From Carettochelys insculpta (taxonomy: Eukaryota > Chordata > Testudines > Carettochelyidae): a DNA stretch of 64,000 nucleotides. The DNA is taken from assembly GCF_033958435.1 (NCBI RefSeq), contig NC_134138.1, positions 210,933,298 through 210,997,297 of the forward strand, read 5' to 3'. The position numbers and the translations under genes were made by a program. Below the pieces are notes generated by a model, which did not search any database, was not told the origin of the DNA, and saw only the letters and a program-made list of their open reading frames with translations. This document shows, piece after piece, positions 1-11,942 of the stretch (within the stretch, counting starts at the first letter, position 1; each line of letters starts with the position of its first letter).

Positions 1-1311
1 ATCTTAGAATGTTGGCAATTGTATTTTATACTGCCTTGATCCTCATTCTCCCTTTCTAACACTTTCCCCATGTTGTCACTTCTTCTAGTTGTGTTTTCCT
101 AACTTAGGCCCTGGCCTGCAAGCCCTTTTTAGTGTTTCACCTGCAAACATTTCAGCATGTAGCTAAATTCTATTCTGTGTAGATTATTGAGGATTTAGTT
201 GGTACTATGTATATGCAAAAGGTGGCTTTTCTAAATATACATTTTCAGGATCTGGACCTCAAGCTGTAAGTCTCTGAGGCAGGAATTCTGCCTTTACTAG
301 CTTTGTGAAGTATCAGACACCTCTACCATGCTATATTAGTATTAAACGGAATAACTTGAATGTATGCTCTTTTTTCTTATGAGTTCATATGACATATAGA
401 GTGGGGTTCTCCCCCTTTCTTCTTTCTTCCTTCATATTGAAGGACATGCCCAAAGTCTACAAGCATCCTATCTGAGGGCCTAGTCACCCAGTACACATTT
501 ATTCGTTTCCACACTAACAGCACCGCTTTCAGCATTATTGCTTCTCTTCTCTCCTTTTCTTCATTCTTTTTAGAAGTCATTCCTTGCTTCGGTCTGTGAC
601 ATCAGGGAAGAATAACTGACTGACTGACTGCATGTTTGCTCCCAACACAAGTCAATCTGTTTGTCTGTGTCTGTAGTTCCAACCAGTGTGGGTTCCCATT
701 TTATATTAAGGACTGAAGAGGAAATGGGGATCACTTGCTTGATGTTTTTATCACTCACCTTTGTTTCTGCAACACTGCAAGTCACATACATCAGTCCATG
801 GCAAACTGACAGCAGGACAGAGAGACTTTTACACTGCAAACCCTTCTAAACTGAGTAATGAGTTAAAACGCACTACTATCTGTCAATAGGCTTTTTGGCC
901 TATAGTGTTTGAAGCAAGTATGAACTAACATCTGGAGGACAAGAGCCCAAAGAATAGCATACAGCACAATATCTGCTAACAAAGATATCAGTCCCAAATA
1001 GGCTTGAATGTGCCCAGAGACCAAATTATGGACTTTGCTTCCTACAGCTGTTCGCTTTGTATTAAGTTTGGGTTTATTTGTTCAATAGTGTGGGAAGTGT
1101 GTATGGCTGGCTGTTCGGTAGACAAAGGATGTTTTTCATTAGGCCTCTTAATCTGTCAACTTTCACAAGTATCAGCAGACACAGAAAGACCATTTTCTTT
1201 TGTAGAAAGCCCTACATTTGCAGATTATAGATTAATTTTCAGAGTGTTTCTTCAAAATAAAGCCAACATTACCAAAGTTGGACAGCTAGGGTTTGGCACT
1301 TAGTAAACTGC
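1..1311. other. unique AT-rich DNA, no gene recognised
   Basis: I see no repeat family or conserved protein here. A short ACTG tetranucleotide run lies at about 615-630. A 99-codon frame at 1004-1303 (+) starts with ATG, but it has no recognisable domain and looks like chance. Confidence 0.5.
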
Positions 1312-1762
1312 GGCTATGGTAACGCTACAGCGCTCTGGGAACAGAAGTCACAGTTGGAAGAGATTTGCCGACAAAGCTGCTGTCGACAGAGCGCAGCCAC
1401 CCATTAAAAGCATATTGAAAGAGAATTCTGCTCTCTTGACACAGCAGCCAGACTGCCTGGCTGAGCTCTCGACAAAACAGGCACCCGGAAGCATAGCAGG
1501 CAGAGCTGCCCATTGTTGTGGATGCCCTGTCTGTTGAGAGAAGGCCCTGGTTGAGAGCTTTCACGCAGCTTTTTTCTTGACAGAATCTGTTGACGACAGT
1601 GTTATGCCTCAAAGCTTTGAGGCAGAATGCTGCCAGTGAAAGTGCTCTGTTTTGTCCAGATACTGTCAACAAATCCCATTTTGTGTGTGCATGCTCCACG
1701 AGTTTTGTGAACAAAACCAGGGTTTTGCTGGCAAAACATGCTAATGTAACTGTAGACTGTCT
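1312..1762 (-). mobile_element. GTCGACA-type TIR element, copy K1 (Harbinger-like MITE)
   Basis: The left end begins GGCTATGGTAACG, and the mirror image of this end closes the related copy at 62848-63291. Inside are GTCGACAGAGCGCAGCC, 'CTGCCTCAAAGC' and 'GTTTTGTGAACAAAACC', all shared with the other K copies in the opposite orientation. The right end is eroded around 1762 and the target duplication is not clear. It has no coding capacity; the open frames across it on both strands follow from base composition. The superfamily assignment comes from the shared terminus and the internal motif layout described for 50153-54091. Confidence 0.75.
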
Positions 1763-4700
1763 GAGTTCCAGGAATGCTTAGCACTCACAGATCTCTAAGT
1801 TATCTCAGTGAAGTGGACCTTCTATCTACTTCTGCAAAACTCCCTCTGCAAAGGAGAACGGAGTGGAAATTCTGTTTGATGTAGTTTTAACTCCTATGCA
1901 GATAAGTTTTTAAACAGTGAGAGATAAGGAATATATAATAGAATAAAACTATATCCCCTGTGTCTACCCTTTCTGCACATCCTCTCTGGGTAACCCAAAA
2001 TCATGGTCTTAAGGCAATGGGGTTTCCACTGAATCAGGGAACCATTTTCCACAACCACAATCTAGTTCTACCAGCCTCTATGCTTAACATTAGTGAAAAG
2101 AAGCAAGCCAGCCTCAATTGTCTTATCTTAAATATTACAACTTCCTCTTTAACATTCTCCTTAAAAACATTTTCTCCCTGTTCCGCATGGAAGCTAAGCT
2201 TCAGTGAATTCAGCATACTACAGTTCAGTTTCTCACCTTATCCCTCCAGGAATGCCACCCTTTCACACCCATCCCTGTCACTACCTTCTTTACATTTCTA
2301 CATCACAATCAGAAGAACACTCCCTTTTCTGGGCTCTCCACTGGCTTCAGCTACACTATCTCATCGACTTCATAGACACCTCTTCCTCCTGTCACTCATG
2401 TTGCTCTTCCAATTTTGGCCTAGGACTCTTCATAGTGTAGGACCATTCTTTCTTTGCTATCTCCTTCTACCTGCTACATATTTTCTAGATGAAGCCATGT
2501 CCTCTTCCCATTTCCTCTCCTGAAAATCTTTATTTCATCATTAGCTTATAACTGACTCCTCCTCCCCAACCACTGATCACCATTACCCATCTAACAAAGA
2601 TGCCATATAAAAATTAATTGCATTGCTTTGTATTATAGCTCATCAACTAGTTGGGAGCTAACAAAATTGAAATAATGGGGGTCACTTCTGAAAAAATGAG
2701 TTTATTTTCATGCCAGCTGCAGAAAATGAGCAAGATTGGCTTTGTGCCAATGTAAGAGGTCCTTTCAGCAGTTTCTATCTGCCTGCCTGCCTGCCTGCCT
2801 ACAAAAAAAAAAAAAAACCTAAAGAAAACAATATGCATACATACACACCACTGATTTGTTATTTTGTGAGAGACGAATTGACTGACTTTGCAACTCATCT
2901 CTCTCCTTTTCCTATATGACAGAATTTTATTGTTTTTAATTATTAATTTTAAAAATGTAAAATTGTTTAACCCCATCTTGAATAATGATAAAGCTGCCAT
3001 ACAAGAGATGAAACAGCATGCCAGAAGCATCCTGAGAGTCACAAAAATCTGGAAAAAGTTAAATACTGGGATTGTTTGTGGTCCATCCTGAGTTTCTAGC
3101 CTTCATACAAACAACTCTGATTGCACAAAAGGAATGGAACACTTAGTCCTTCTCCAGCACATTTGCATGTTCAGACCCTGAGTTAGAAACTCTCCTAAAA
3201 CAGTAAGAATGATAATTTGTGAGGTCTCTGCTGAGTCCATAGCATTTGCATCATCAGTCAGTTTGGAAGCCACTGAAAAGGAGACAGAACAGTAAAAATG
3301 GTGACTAGAAACTCTATAAAATGACACTTATTTATAAAGAAAGTTGCACCTATGCAACAGTCATTTATACATTACGAAGTTCAGTAGTAAAACTATTAAC
3401 CTCCAAATTTGTTGATGGAAGGATGACACAACCTTTTAAATGTTCTTGCATTCTTAATTCTGGGAGATTCTGATCAAGGGAAAGAAATAGTAGGTAAATA
3501 TGGGAGATGTGGGCGGGGGGACATGACTATTATAACAAGTGAGCCTGGAAGGGTGAACCCACAACAAGGAAAGGACTTGATCAATGAATAACACAATGTA
3601 TAAAGATGTACTAATGTTTTCATTACTTTGTTCTGTATCTACTCTGCTAGAGTTGATTTCCAAAGTAATAGTTAGCCTGAAATCTGCCCATTCATATAAG
3701 TTCTCTGTATAAAAAGCAAATACGAAAATGGAAGTATTTTAACAGTATGTTGTTTTTATTTCATAAAACTAATATTTTCAAATTGTCCCCTGTTGAAACA
3801 CAATACCCTCATTTTTACATGACACCTCATTACATACTATAAGTATTTTTCACTTTCTGGAAAGAAGATTATACATTAGTTGAGTTCCCATTCATTCAGT
3901 CATAAAGTTGGGGGAGAATGAATACCTGTTTTCTTTCTTGTTATCTATTTTAGAAAGCACTAGGATTTTGAGGCTAGAAGTTAGGTAAAAGTAGAAAAGA
4001 TACTTTCAGCTGTCTCTGGACCACAATACACCCCTTCCCTCCAGCACCATGTGGGGTGCTCCAGCACTCTGGCAGTAACTGGAAGGGGCCCACGGCTCTG
4101 GACATCACCATGGTTGCAATAGCAGTGGTGGCAGCTGTGAGTCCTGGAGCTCTCTGAATCAACAGGCCTTTGGCGAACTGCCCCCTTTGCCTCCTCCCCC
4201 ACCCTACCCCCATCAGCAGGCCTGCCTGCACTTCAAACCTGCCCTGCTACACCTTTGTTAAATCCATCCGAGGCCTCATCAACAGGAGGTTGTTGCATAA
4301 TTGACTTCTGCAAGATCTATTCCTGAAGCTCTGTTATGGTGAGATGTAATGGTTTCTTCAGGAGGAGAATGGAGCCTTTTGTCAAAACTTCTCAAGATGC
4401 TGTAAAATCAGCAAGGTGTTTACTAGTGCCCAAAAAACCTACATCAAATCCTATGTGGGTATTTTCTCTAAAACTGTGCACACTGATAAACACAGACAGC
4501 AGGCTACTGTCTTCCTCCCCCTGTTCAGTGCAGCTGCCTGCAGGCTGAAACAGCTTCATTACAGACAATAGATAAAGATTTTAAAATGGCAGTTGAACCA
4601 TATGTGAAATGCTACAAGAGAACCATATTTGAAATTCTACAAGAAACATTTAACATCTTTAACATTAACTTTGAAGGAAAAGTCTCAAACTAAAGAAATT

Positions 4701-5829
4701 CTGACAATCAGGGTTACTGATGTTGAATATTCAAAGATAGAATTTAAACTTGAAATAAAGTCCAGAAGCAAAACAAAAGAAAATTAAGCAAGGTTTATTG
4801 ACTTGAGAAACATGAATACCAATAATTCTCAGAATGAGGAAGGGATCATAACATTTTTCAGCATGTGAGTTTAGGTGAGATATGGAAACATGTCCCTGCT
4901 TCTTAAGGGACACAGAGGTTGGCAAGCCCACTTGTAGTAGCCACAACATTATCTACACTGATGCTATGCAATTCATTCCACCAAGAACATTCCTCTTTCA
5001 GAGAGGCTTCAAGAAACCTCAGAATACATGGACGTTCTGGAGAATGTTTCACCTTTATTGCTTTTCACTCTGCCAGAATTAGTGATGATTAAACTGCACG
5101 TGACTGTATTTTTCCACAGACAAAGTGAATGAAGTAACATCTTCTATGGGAACAACTTGTGTTTGTGAGTGAGACAAGCTTTTTAGCTTACACAGAGCAC
5201 TTCTTTCAGATGAGCAAGTTAACCCAAAGGGTTTCCTAGGGAAAGGAGATGCAACTGGAAGGATGTTGCTGATAACAGAGTAATCTCATCGGGGGGTAGC
5301 CAAGGCCATGTTGGGTCCTCTGAAATGAGAGAGCCAAAATCACAACCCTTAAGGGGAGCTGGGAAATGACTCATTTCTGAGGGTGAGGTAAAAGGTTGAG
5401 CCTGGGAGGGAAGATGAGCTCCTTGTATATGCACAAGTGCTATGGTTGGAACACACTCCTGAAAGGGCCTCCCAGTGTGCAGGAGAACCCAGTGTGCCTG
5501 AGACACTGAAGCCCCAGAGATATGCCTGAAAAAATGTTGAAGGGAACACCCCATATTCCAACCTAGGAGCAAGGATGGACACCCCAAATTGCAGTCAAGA
5601 CAATGGATTCAGGGAGGAATGTGTGTTCACTGCACTCATTCCCTGACACAGGATGGTAGGGAGGTGGTAGCAGGACCCAATCTCATTTTCAAGCCCAAAA
5701 GTTTTGGGATAGCCAAAAGTTGTAGGAACCGCACGAGAGCTCCTTATGTGCATCCCACTGGTTTCATCAAACAGACCAGAGCAAAGGGAGAGTATGAAAC
5801 TCTTCTGAACAGTGTGCTGTAAACAGTAA
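1763..5829. other. mostly unique DNA with two simple repeats
   Basis: No gene is recognised. A TGCC tetranucleotide run occupies about 2780-2800, followed by a poly-A run to 2817. A CT-rich tract (about 2140-2520) leaves a 187-codon frame open on +, but the product is low-complexity. A GC-richer patch lies at 3980-4260. From 5219 to 5822 there are 122- and 77-codon frames on opposite strands that I cannot assign; this stretch may be an old retroelement. Confidence 0.45.
2780..2817 (+). repeat. (TGCC)n microsatellite followed by poly-A
   Basis: About five TGCC units run directly into about 15 adenines. A poly-A directly downstream of a short tandem run could be the trace of a retroposed tail, but no SINE body is visible upstream. 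Confidence 0.85.
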
Positions 5830-6267
5830 GGCTGGGTCTACACATGCGCCTTCCTTTCTAAAGGGACATGTTAATGAGTCGGTTCAAAAGATGCTAGTGA
5901 GGCGCTGCAATGAATACGCAGCACCTCATTTGCATAATGGCGGCCATGGCGATTCAAAAGTGTGGCTTTTCAAATCGCGCAGCACCCCTGGAGACGGGAC
6001 CTTCCAAAAGGACCCCCCCCAGTTTTCGAAAGCCCTTCTTCCAATCACCAGATAGGAAGAAGGGCTTTTGAAAACTGGGGGCGGTCCTTTCGGAAGGTCC
6101 CGTCTCCACGGGCAGTGCACGATTTGAAAAGCTGCACTTTCGAATTGCCGCAGCTGCCATTATGCTAATGAGGTGCTGCATATTCATTGCAGCACTGCAT
6201 TAGCATCTTTCGAACCCGCTCATTAACATGCCCCTTTCAAAAGGAAGTGGCACTTGTAGACACAGGG
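5830..6267. mobile_element. palindromic MITE G1 (TTTCGAAAG type), TSD TAA
   Basis: Nearly the whole 438 bp folds back on itself: GGCTGGGTCTACACATGC at the left mirrors a slightly decayed TTGTAGACACAGGG at the right. Each arm carries its own hairpin made of GCTGCAATGAAT and GCAGCACCTCATT. The flanks give a 3-bp target duplication, TAA at 5827-5829 and 6268-6270, which fits PIF/Harbinger. A second copy is at 56521-56956, and truncated relatives are at 40365-40450 and 56251-56305. It is non-coding; the short frames on both strands are mirror images of each other. Confidence 0.85.
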
Positions 6268-8788
6268 TAAGTGTTTTGGATTAGCAAGAGTGTGAAAAGA
6301 GATGTGGAAGTCACTGGTAGAACAACTGAAAAGGAAAAGGATGTTGTGCCGTCTATGAATCACATTGGTGGTGCATTGCTTCCTTTGGGGGTATATTTGA
6401 GTCCCTGCAGCTAGCCTCAGAGGGGAGAGTATCTGGAGTGAAGGGGGCCATGGCTGGGCTCAGCATGGGGTGAGTGTCTGGGCCAGAAGAGCCCCACGGA
6501 TAGCCTCAGGATTTTTTCTGGGGGGGAAAGGGGGAACAGGAGGGTGTGTGTGTGTGTTAGAGAAAGAGAGACCGAGTGCAACTGGACTGGGGAGAGCCCC
6601 ATGGCTGGACTTGCAGGGAAGGGAGTGTGAGTGTTTGCCCCCTCCAACCTGTGCTGTGTGTGGAGAGGGGAAGAGAAACAGGAACTGGATAGTCTTAGGA
6701 GATTAACACTCTGCTCCTGGGGGAATTTTCTGTGCCTATGTTCTTACAGACTTAGTGGCTGACAGGTATTTTAAAGTACATGACCGAAATAATTGAGATT
6801 AGCATCATCAGACAGTGTTATTTTAACAAATAAGAGATGCAGAATTTTGCAGAATTTTTAGGTTTTGGTACATAATTTCACAAGGAGTAATGTGAGAGGC
6901 AGGCAACTATACAATCACTGTGCGAGTGTTGTTGTATAGCGAGGTCACATCCATATATTTTTCCATTTAAATAAGATAAATAATTTGCTTTTGGCAAAGC
7001 AGGAGGATCCTGTAAAGATGTTCCATGCAAACAGAGTAAGCAATCCTGATGTGGCTGTAGAAGGTTTCCACCTTTGCAAGTTCACCAGCCTTACGTAACA
7101 ACAGTTAGTGCTAAGGTAAAGGTCACCTACACAATAACTATCATGTTCTCGGTGTGAGTTACGTGACCAGTCAGGATAGCTAAACTTTTAAATACTGGGT
7201 TTCAAATATTAATAACTGTTTGCAGTAAGTCTTTAGAGGAACAAAAAATTACCCCAAATTCTTACCCCAAATTTACCGAAAATTCTCTGAGCATTAAAAA
7301 AAAAAAAATTCAAGGAAAACAGTATCTGGCTCTAGGTTTCTCAACAGCTGAAAAAAGAGATTTTGTTGAATAAATAATTTACTATAAATCATTTGATATT
7401 CTTTAAATATTATAATTCAATTGATTTAGATTTATCAAAATTGCCAGTTATCTCCACGCCCTATGAGATTTTTTCAGGCTATTGTCACTCCCTTCCTAGC
7501 ATGTATTCCAGATAGTTACAGGCACATAAAAACAGAATTAAAAATAAAAAACTATACAACAATGTCAAAATATCAAAAAATTGCTCTTAAATTGGCTCTA
7601 AAAATAGATAAAAATTCTTTGGTGGATAGGGTAAGTAGTGTTTTATCTGCAGAAGTTTGTCCATCACTAGTTCTTACAGGCTCCTAGGAAAACCATTTTC
7701 AGTGTTCACAAAACTACAGAACTGGTGCAGCATGTGAACAAGTTTTTCTAATTGCCATATGGAACTAGAGCTCTGAAGAGGAATATTTATATGAAACAGA
7801 AGCTGAAGAAAAGGGTATTCTACATTATTAATCTGATGCCAACATTTTGTTAATTAAACCACCACGCGCCTCGTGTCACTTCCTACGTAGGTCACTGTGG
7901 AAAAGGAGATACATTTGGGCAACCTTCAAGATGAATCCCAGGGGACCATCCCACAGACACATGGTATTTAAGCACGCAAGTTTATTAAACAAATTGCAAA
8001 ATATATTCCAGTCGAAATCACAGACATGACATAATTAGCAGATTTATTAATTTTTTGGGCTAGAGATCTCACATTTTACACCTGGGGTTCTCCACCCACT
8101 AGAACCAAGAGATTAATTTAGATAATCTCTCTAAACTAACATATTAGTACAGCAAAGTTTTAAAAAGTTAGTGCTACAAGACCATTATTGCCCAATTCCA
8201 ATGTTCTTTCCATCCTAAGGAAACAAACTAAACAAATTTCTCATTAGTCTCATGTGCAGTGAATCCATTTCCTGAACTATAGGCACCCACTGTGATAACA
8301 GAAGAATCACTGAATGAGGCAAATGAAAATGGAAAAAGGATTCTTTTTTGTAGCCTGTCTGTCATCTGCCTTCACTAGAAGTTTTACCTCTTCATTTAGA
8401 GCTACTTTATACTGACACACAATGTGCAACCTGTGGTGAAAGGCACAAAGGTGCTTGTGTTTTCCTAGCATCTGCTTCTGAGGCGTTATATTCTCCTAAG
8501 TGGAAGGGGAGCACATAAAGGCAGTTGCAGTAACTCAGGTGGGATATGATTCCTGACTTGCTACCTCCTCCCCTATTGCTGACTAAATTTTGATGAGCAT
8601 GAGATACGGTTGAGGATTGATTCCTGTCCCACACTTTAATATCCCCACTTGGGTTTCTATAGTCACTAGCTGTCCCCAGTACTCACAGATAGTACTCACA
8701 GTTAGAAGAACTGAGACTTTGAATAACTATTGTTCCTTGTGACTCATCTCTTAAATTAGGGATGTCTTACCACAAGACATCTCTTACC
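6268..8788. other. unique DNA, G-rich patch at 6410-6700
   Basis: The stretch 6410-6700 is purine- and G-rich on + with a short GT run. It ends near 6713 in 'CTCCTGGGGGAATTTTCTG', which resembles a decayed DNA-transposon end. The rest (6880-8788) is AT-rich with no recognised feature. A poly-A run lies at about 7297-7308. Confidence 0.4.
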
Positions 8789-9498
8789 GGCTACGTCTAC
8801 ACGTGCACCCAACTTCGAAATAGCTTATTTCGATGTTGCGACATCGAAATAGTCTATTTCGATGAATAACGTCTACACGTCCTCCAGGGCCGGCAACGTC
8901 GATGTTCAACTTCGACGTTGCTCAGCCCAACATCGAAATAGGCGCAGCGAGGGAACGTCTACACGTCAAAGTAGCACACATCGAAATAGGGATGCCAGGC
9001 ACAGCTGCAGACAGGGTCACAGGGTGGACTCAACAGCAAGTCGCTCCCTTAAAGGGCCCCTCCCAGACACACTTTCATTAAACAGTGCAAGATACACAGA
9101 GCCAACAACTAGTTGCAGACCCTGTATATGCAGCACGGACCCCCAGCTGCAGCAGCAGCAGCCAGAAGCCCTGGGCTAAGGGCTGCTGCCCACGGTGACC
9201 ACAGAGCCCCGCAAGGGCTGGAGAGAGAGTATCTCTCAACCCCCCAGCTGATGGCCGCCATGGAGGACCCCGCTATTTCGATGTTGCGGGACGCGGATCG
9301 TCTACACGTCCCTACTTCGATGTTGAACGTCGAAGTAGGGCGCTATTCCCATCCCCTCATGGGGTTAGCGACTTCGACGTCTCGCCGCCTAATGTCGATT
9401 TCAACTTCGAAATAGCGCCCAACACGTGTAGACGTGACGGGCGCTATTTTGAAGTTACTGCCGCTACTTCGAAGTAGCGTGCACGTGTAGACGCAGCC
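8789..9498 (+). mobile_element. ~700-bp Harbinger-type deletion derivative, copy A, TSD ACC
   Basis: It begins GGCTACGTCTACACGTG and ends CACGTGTAGACGCAGCC. The flanks give a 3-bp duplication, ACC at 8786-8788 and 9499-9501. The ends are studded with ATTTCGAT and CTTCGAAGT half-sites, and 'GTCTACACGT' recurs inside near 8872, 8957 and 9299. Frames of 105 (8862-9179) and 100 codons (9113-9415) are open, but neither resembles a known protein. An ATG GAY CCC CAG-like start near 9130 sits where the full element at 50153-54091 starts its transposase, so I read this as a deletion derivative. The host flank carries a duplicated 'ATGTCTTACCACAAGACA' at about 8762 and 9512, which the 3-bp target duplication does not explain. 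Confidence 0.9.
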
Positions 9499-9710
9499 AC
9501 CATGTTTTACCATGTCTTACCACAAGACAGCTCATAGACTTGTGTCACATGTGTTTGTGTCACATCACAGCCATAACTTTTAGAATCACATACCATGAAC
9601 TAGGGGACAACTTCTAAGACCTGATGAGCATTTCAGACCTTTCTGATATCAGTGTCGAGCTGTGGGTGCTCAACATTCACCAGTACTTGGCAATGGAAGC
9701 TGAAATCATA

Positions 9711-10314
9711 TGAACATAAGAATGACCATACTGGGTCACGCCAATGGTCTAGCTAACATAACAGACAGTGGCCAGTGCCAAATCCAATTCTTCAGAGGGA
9801 ATCAATATAATCCAGCAATCATCAAATGATCCATCCCCGGTCACCCAGTCTCAGCATCTTGCATCTTGCAGGTAGAACATTAGGGATACTCAGAGCATAG
9901 AACCACATTCTGGACCATCGTAGCTAATGCATCCTATCGTTTTCTTTTACAACATCCCTCAGCAATAAATACTTCCCTTGATTGTTTTAAACTTGCTACC
10001 TATTAATTTCATTGAATAACATCCAACACTTTGTGTTAAGTGAAGAGTTAAATTCCTTATTTACTTTCTCCTCACTTGTCATGATTTTATAAACCTCTTT
10101 CATAACCTCATACACCCAACTTGGTTGTCTCTTTTCCAAGCTGAACAGTCCCAGTATTTCTTCTGATAGAAGATATTCCATACACACTCTCTGTACTTTT
10201 TCCATTTGTAATCTCACTTGACTTTCTAGAGTTTATGCTCCTTTCCATTTTCTTTAATGTTATTTGTCTTCCAATTTTTAAAGGATGCCCTTTAACTACT
10301 TTCTCTTTCTGTTT
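9711..10314 (-). mobile_element. CR1 LINE 3' fragment, decayed
   Basis: The 3' end (plus-strand 9711) reads GAACATAAGAATGACCATACTGGG, matching the 3' end of the young CR1 at 54401. The minus-strand frame at 9996-10217 keeps the reverse-transcriptase tail signature 'LGLFSLEKR' and 'EVYKIM', with many changes and stops. It is 5'-interrupted by the element at 10315-11027; sequence after 11028 may be the continuation but is too decayed to be sure. It is clearly older than the CR1 at 54401-55906. Confidence 0.85.
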
Positions 10315-11027
10315 GGCCGCGCCTACACACATGCACGCTACTTCGAAGTAGTGGCGCCAACTTCGAAATACAGCCTGTCACGGCTACATGTGTTGGGCGC
10401 TATTTTGAAGTTGAAATCGACTTTAGGCGGCGAGACGTCGAAGTCACTAACCCCATGAGGGGATGGGAATAGCGCCCTACTTCGAAGTTGAACGTCGAAG
10501 TAGGGCACGTGTAGACGATCCGCATCCTGCAACATCAAAATAGCGGTGTTCGCCATGGCGGCCATCAGCTGAGGGGTTGAGAGATGCTCTCTCTCCAGCC
10601 CCTGCGGGGCTCTATGGTCACCGTGTGCAGCAGCCCTTAGCCCAGGGCTTCTGGCTGCTGCTGCGGCAGCTGGGGATCCATGTTGCATGCACAGGGTCTG
10701 CAACCAGTTGTCGGCTCTGTGGATCTTGCGTTGTTTAGTGCAAGTGTGTCTGGGAGGGGCCCTTTAAGGGAGCGGCTTGCTGTTGAGTCCGCCCTGTGAC
10801 CCTGTCTGCAGCTGTTCCTGGCACCCTTATTTTGATGTGTGCTACTTTGGCATGTAGACGTTCCCTCGCAGCGCCTATTTCGATGTGGTGCTGCCCAACG
10901 TCGAAGTTGAACGTCGACGTCACCAGCCCTGGAGGATGTGTAGATGTTATTCATCGAAATAGACTATTTCGATGTCGCTACATCGAAATAAGCTATTTCG
11001 ATGTAGTGTGCACGTGTAGACGTAGCC
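10315..11027 (-). mobile_element. ~700-bp Harbinger-type deletion derivative, copy B, TSD TTT
   Basis: It is the same element as 8789-9498 in the opposite orientation. The left end GGCCGCGCCTACACACATGC is mutated; the right end is GTGCACGTGTAGACGTAGCC. TTT flanks both sides (10312-10314 and 11028-11030). The 105-codon (10637-10954) and 121-codon (10338-10703) frames stay open on the minus strand. Together with copy A it forms an inverted pair about 815 bp apart, enclosing the CR1 fragment. Confidence 0.9.
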
Positions 11028-11098
11028 TTTTTGTCCTCTTACTATTCCTTTTAATTTTTTGGGAGGTGGTGGTAAATGCATTTAATGAGAGCTTCTTT

Positions 11099-11115
11099 TA
11101 TATATATATATATAT
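11099..11115. repeat. (TA)n microsatellite
   Basis: This is an uninterrupted TA run in unique sequence just downstream of copy B. Confidence 0.8.
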
Positions 11116-11635
11116 TGTTTTTCCAACAGTTTTCATGCAGCTTGCTCTTGTGACTCTTTCTGCTTACATGCTTTGCTGCACTGGGTCTTGAGGAAATAAG
11201 CAGAACTTAAATAGGTGGCACTTATAAGAGACAACAGCAAGAATATGCAGCAGGTTACTGCAACTTCCTCCAGATATCGGAAATGCTTGGATGGTGCTAC
11301 CCCGGGACCTCCACTGGAATTACTGCTGAAAAGAACTGCCCCAGAAAATCAAACACACGAGGGGAAACTGCTTGGGGAATGTGTGGGAATTGAGGATCTG
11401 AGCTAAGAAATCTTGTTATGGGAATTATTGGTGTGATAGACTGAATTGGGGAATGGGCTGAAATTCTTGCACAGACTTCGAAGTAATAGTTTTGCAAGAG
11501 GTGGGACTGTGTTTGTTAAGAAGATGCAGTTAAAGAAACTGCCCTAGTATCAATAGTACTTATCAAAAGATGCAAAAAACAAGTTAGATCAGACAGGGAT
11601 GTGAGATTTTGTCAGAGTCTAATGGGGAGCTATTA

Positions 11636-11942
11636 ACACCCAGGGCAGAGAAGCTGTTTTTGTAAGCTGCGAGCCACTCGCAGTCTCTGTTTAATCCTTG
11701 GTTAATGGAGTCACCTGGGCCATTTCCACTTTGCTGACTAGACCTTGTCAGCTCTGGCCCTCCCTTTTACTGGGACCCCACTCTTTAAGTACCCCTCTGA
11801 TACCACCCCCGACTCATGCATCTGATGAAGCGGGTCTTTGCCCACGAAAGCTTATGCTCTAAAATATCTGTTCATCTGTAAGGTGCCACAAGACTTCTTG
11901 TTGTTCTCGAAGCTACAGACTAACACAGCTACCGCTCTGATA
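11636..11942 (+). mobile_element. SINE/LINE 3' tail with GCCCACGAAAGCTTATGCTC core
   Basis: The stretch 11817-11942 carries 'GATGAAGCGGGTCTTTGCC', 'CACGAAAGCTTATGCTC', 'AAGGTGCCACAAGACTTC' and ends in 'GACTAACACAGCTACCGCTC'. This is the common 3' tail of L2/CR1-mobilised elements in turtle-like genomes. The upstream part (11636-11816) has no internal promoter I can identify, so the 5' limit is uncertain. Related tails are at 21634-21838 (a head-to-head pair) and 60828-60920 (minus). Confidence 0.7.

Noticed and set aside
1960..2523. 187-codon open frame on + starting at ATG
   Set aside because: Ser/Leu/Phe-rich product from a CT-rich tract, no domain, no splice or promoter context, and overlapping open frames; probably a chance frame.
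5219..5822. 122- and 77-codon frames on opposite strands
   Set aside because: No recognisable protein and multiple overlapping frames; could be an old retroelement, but I cannot show it.
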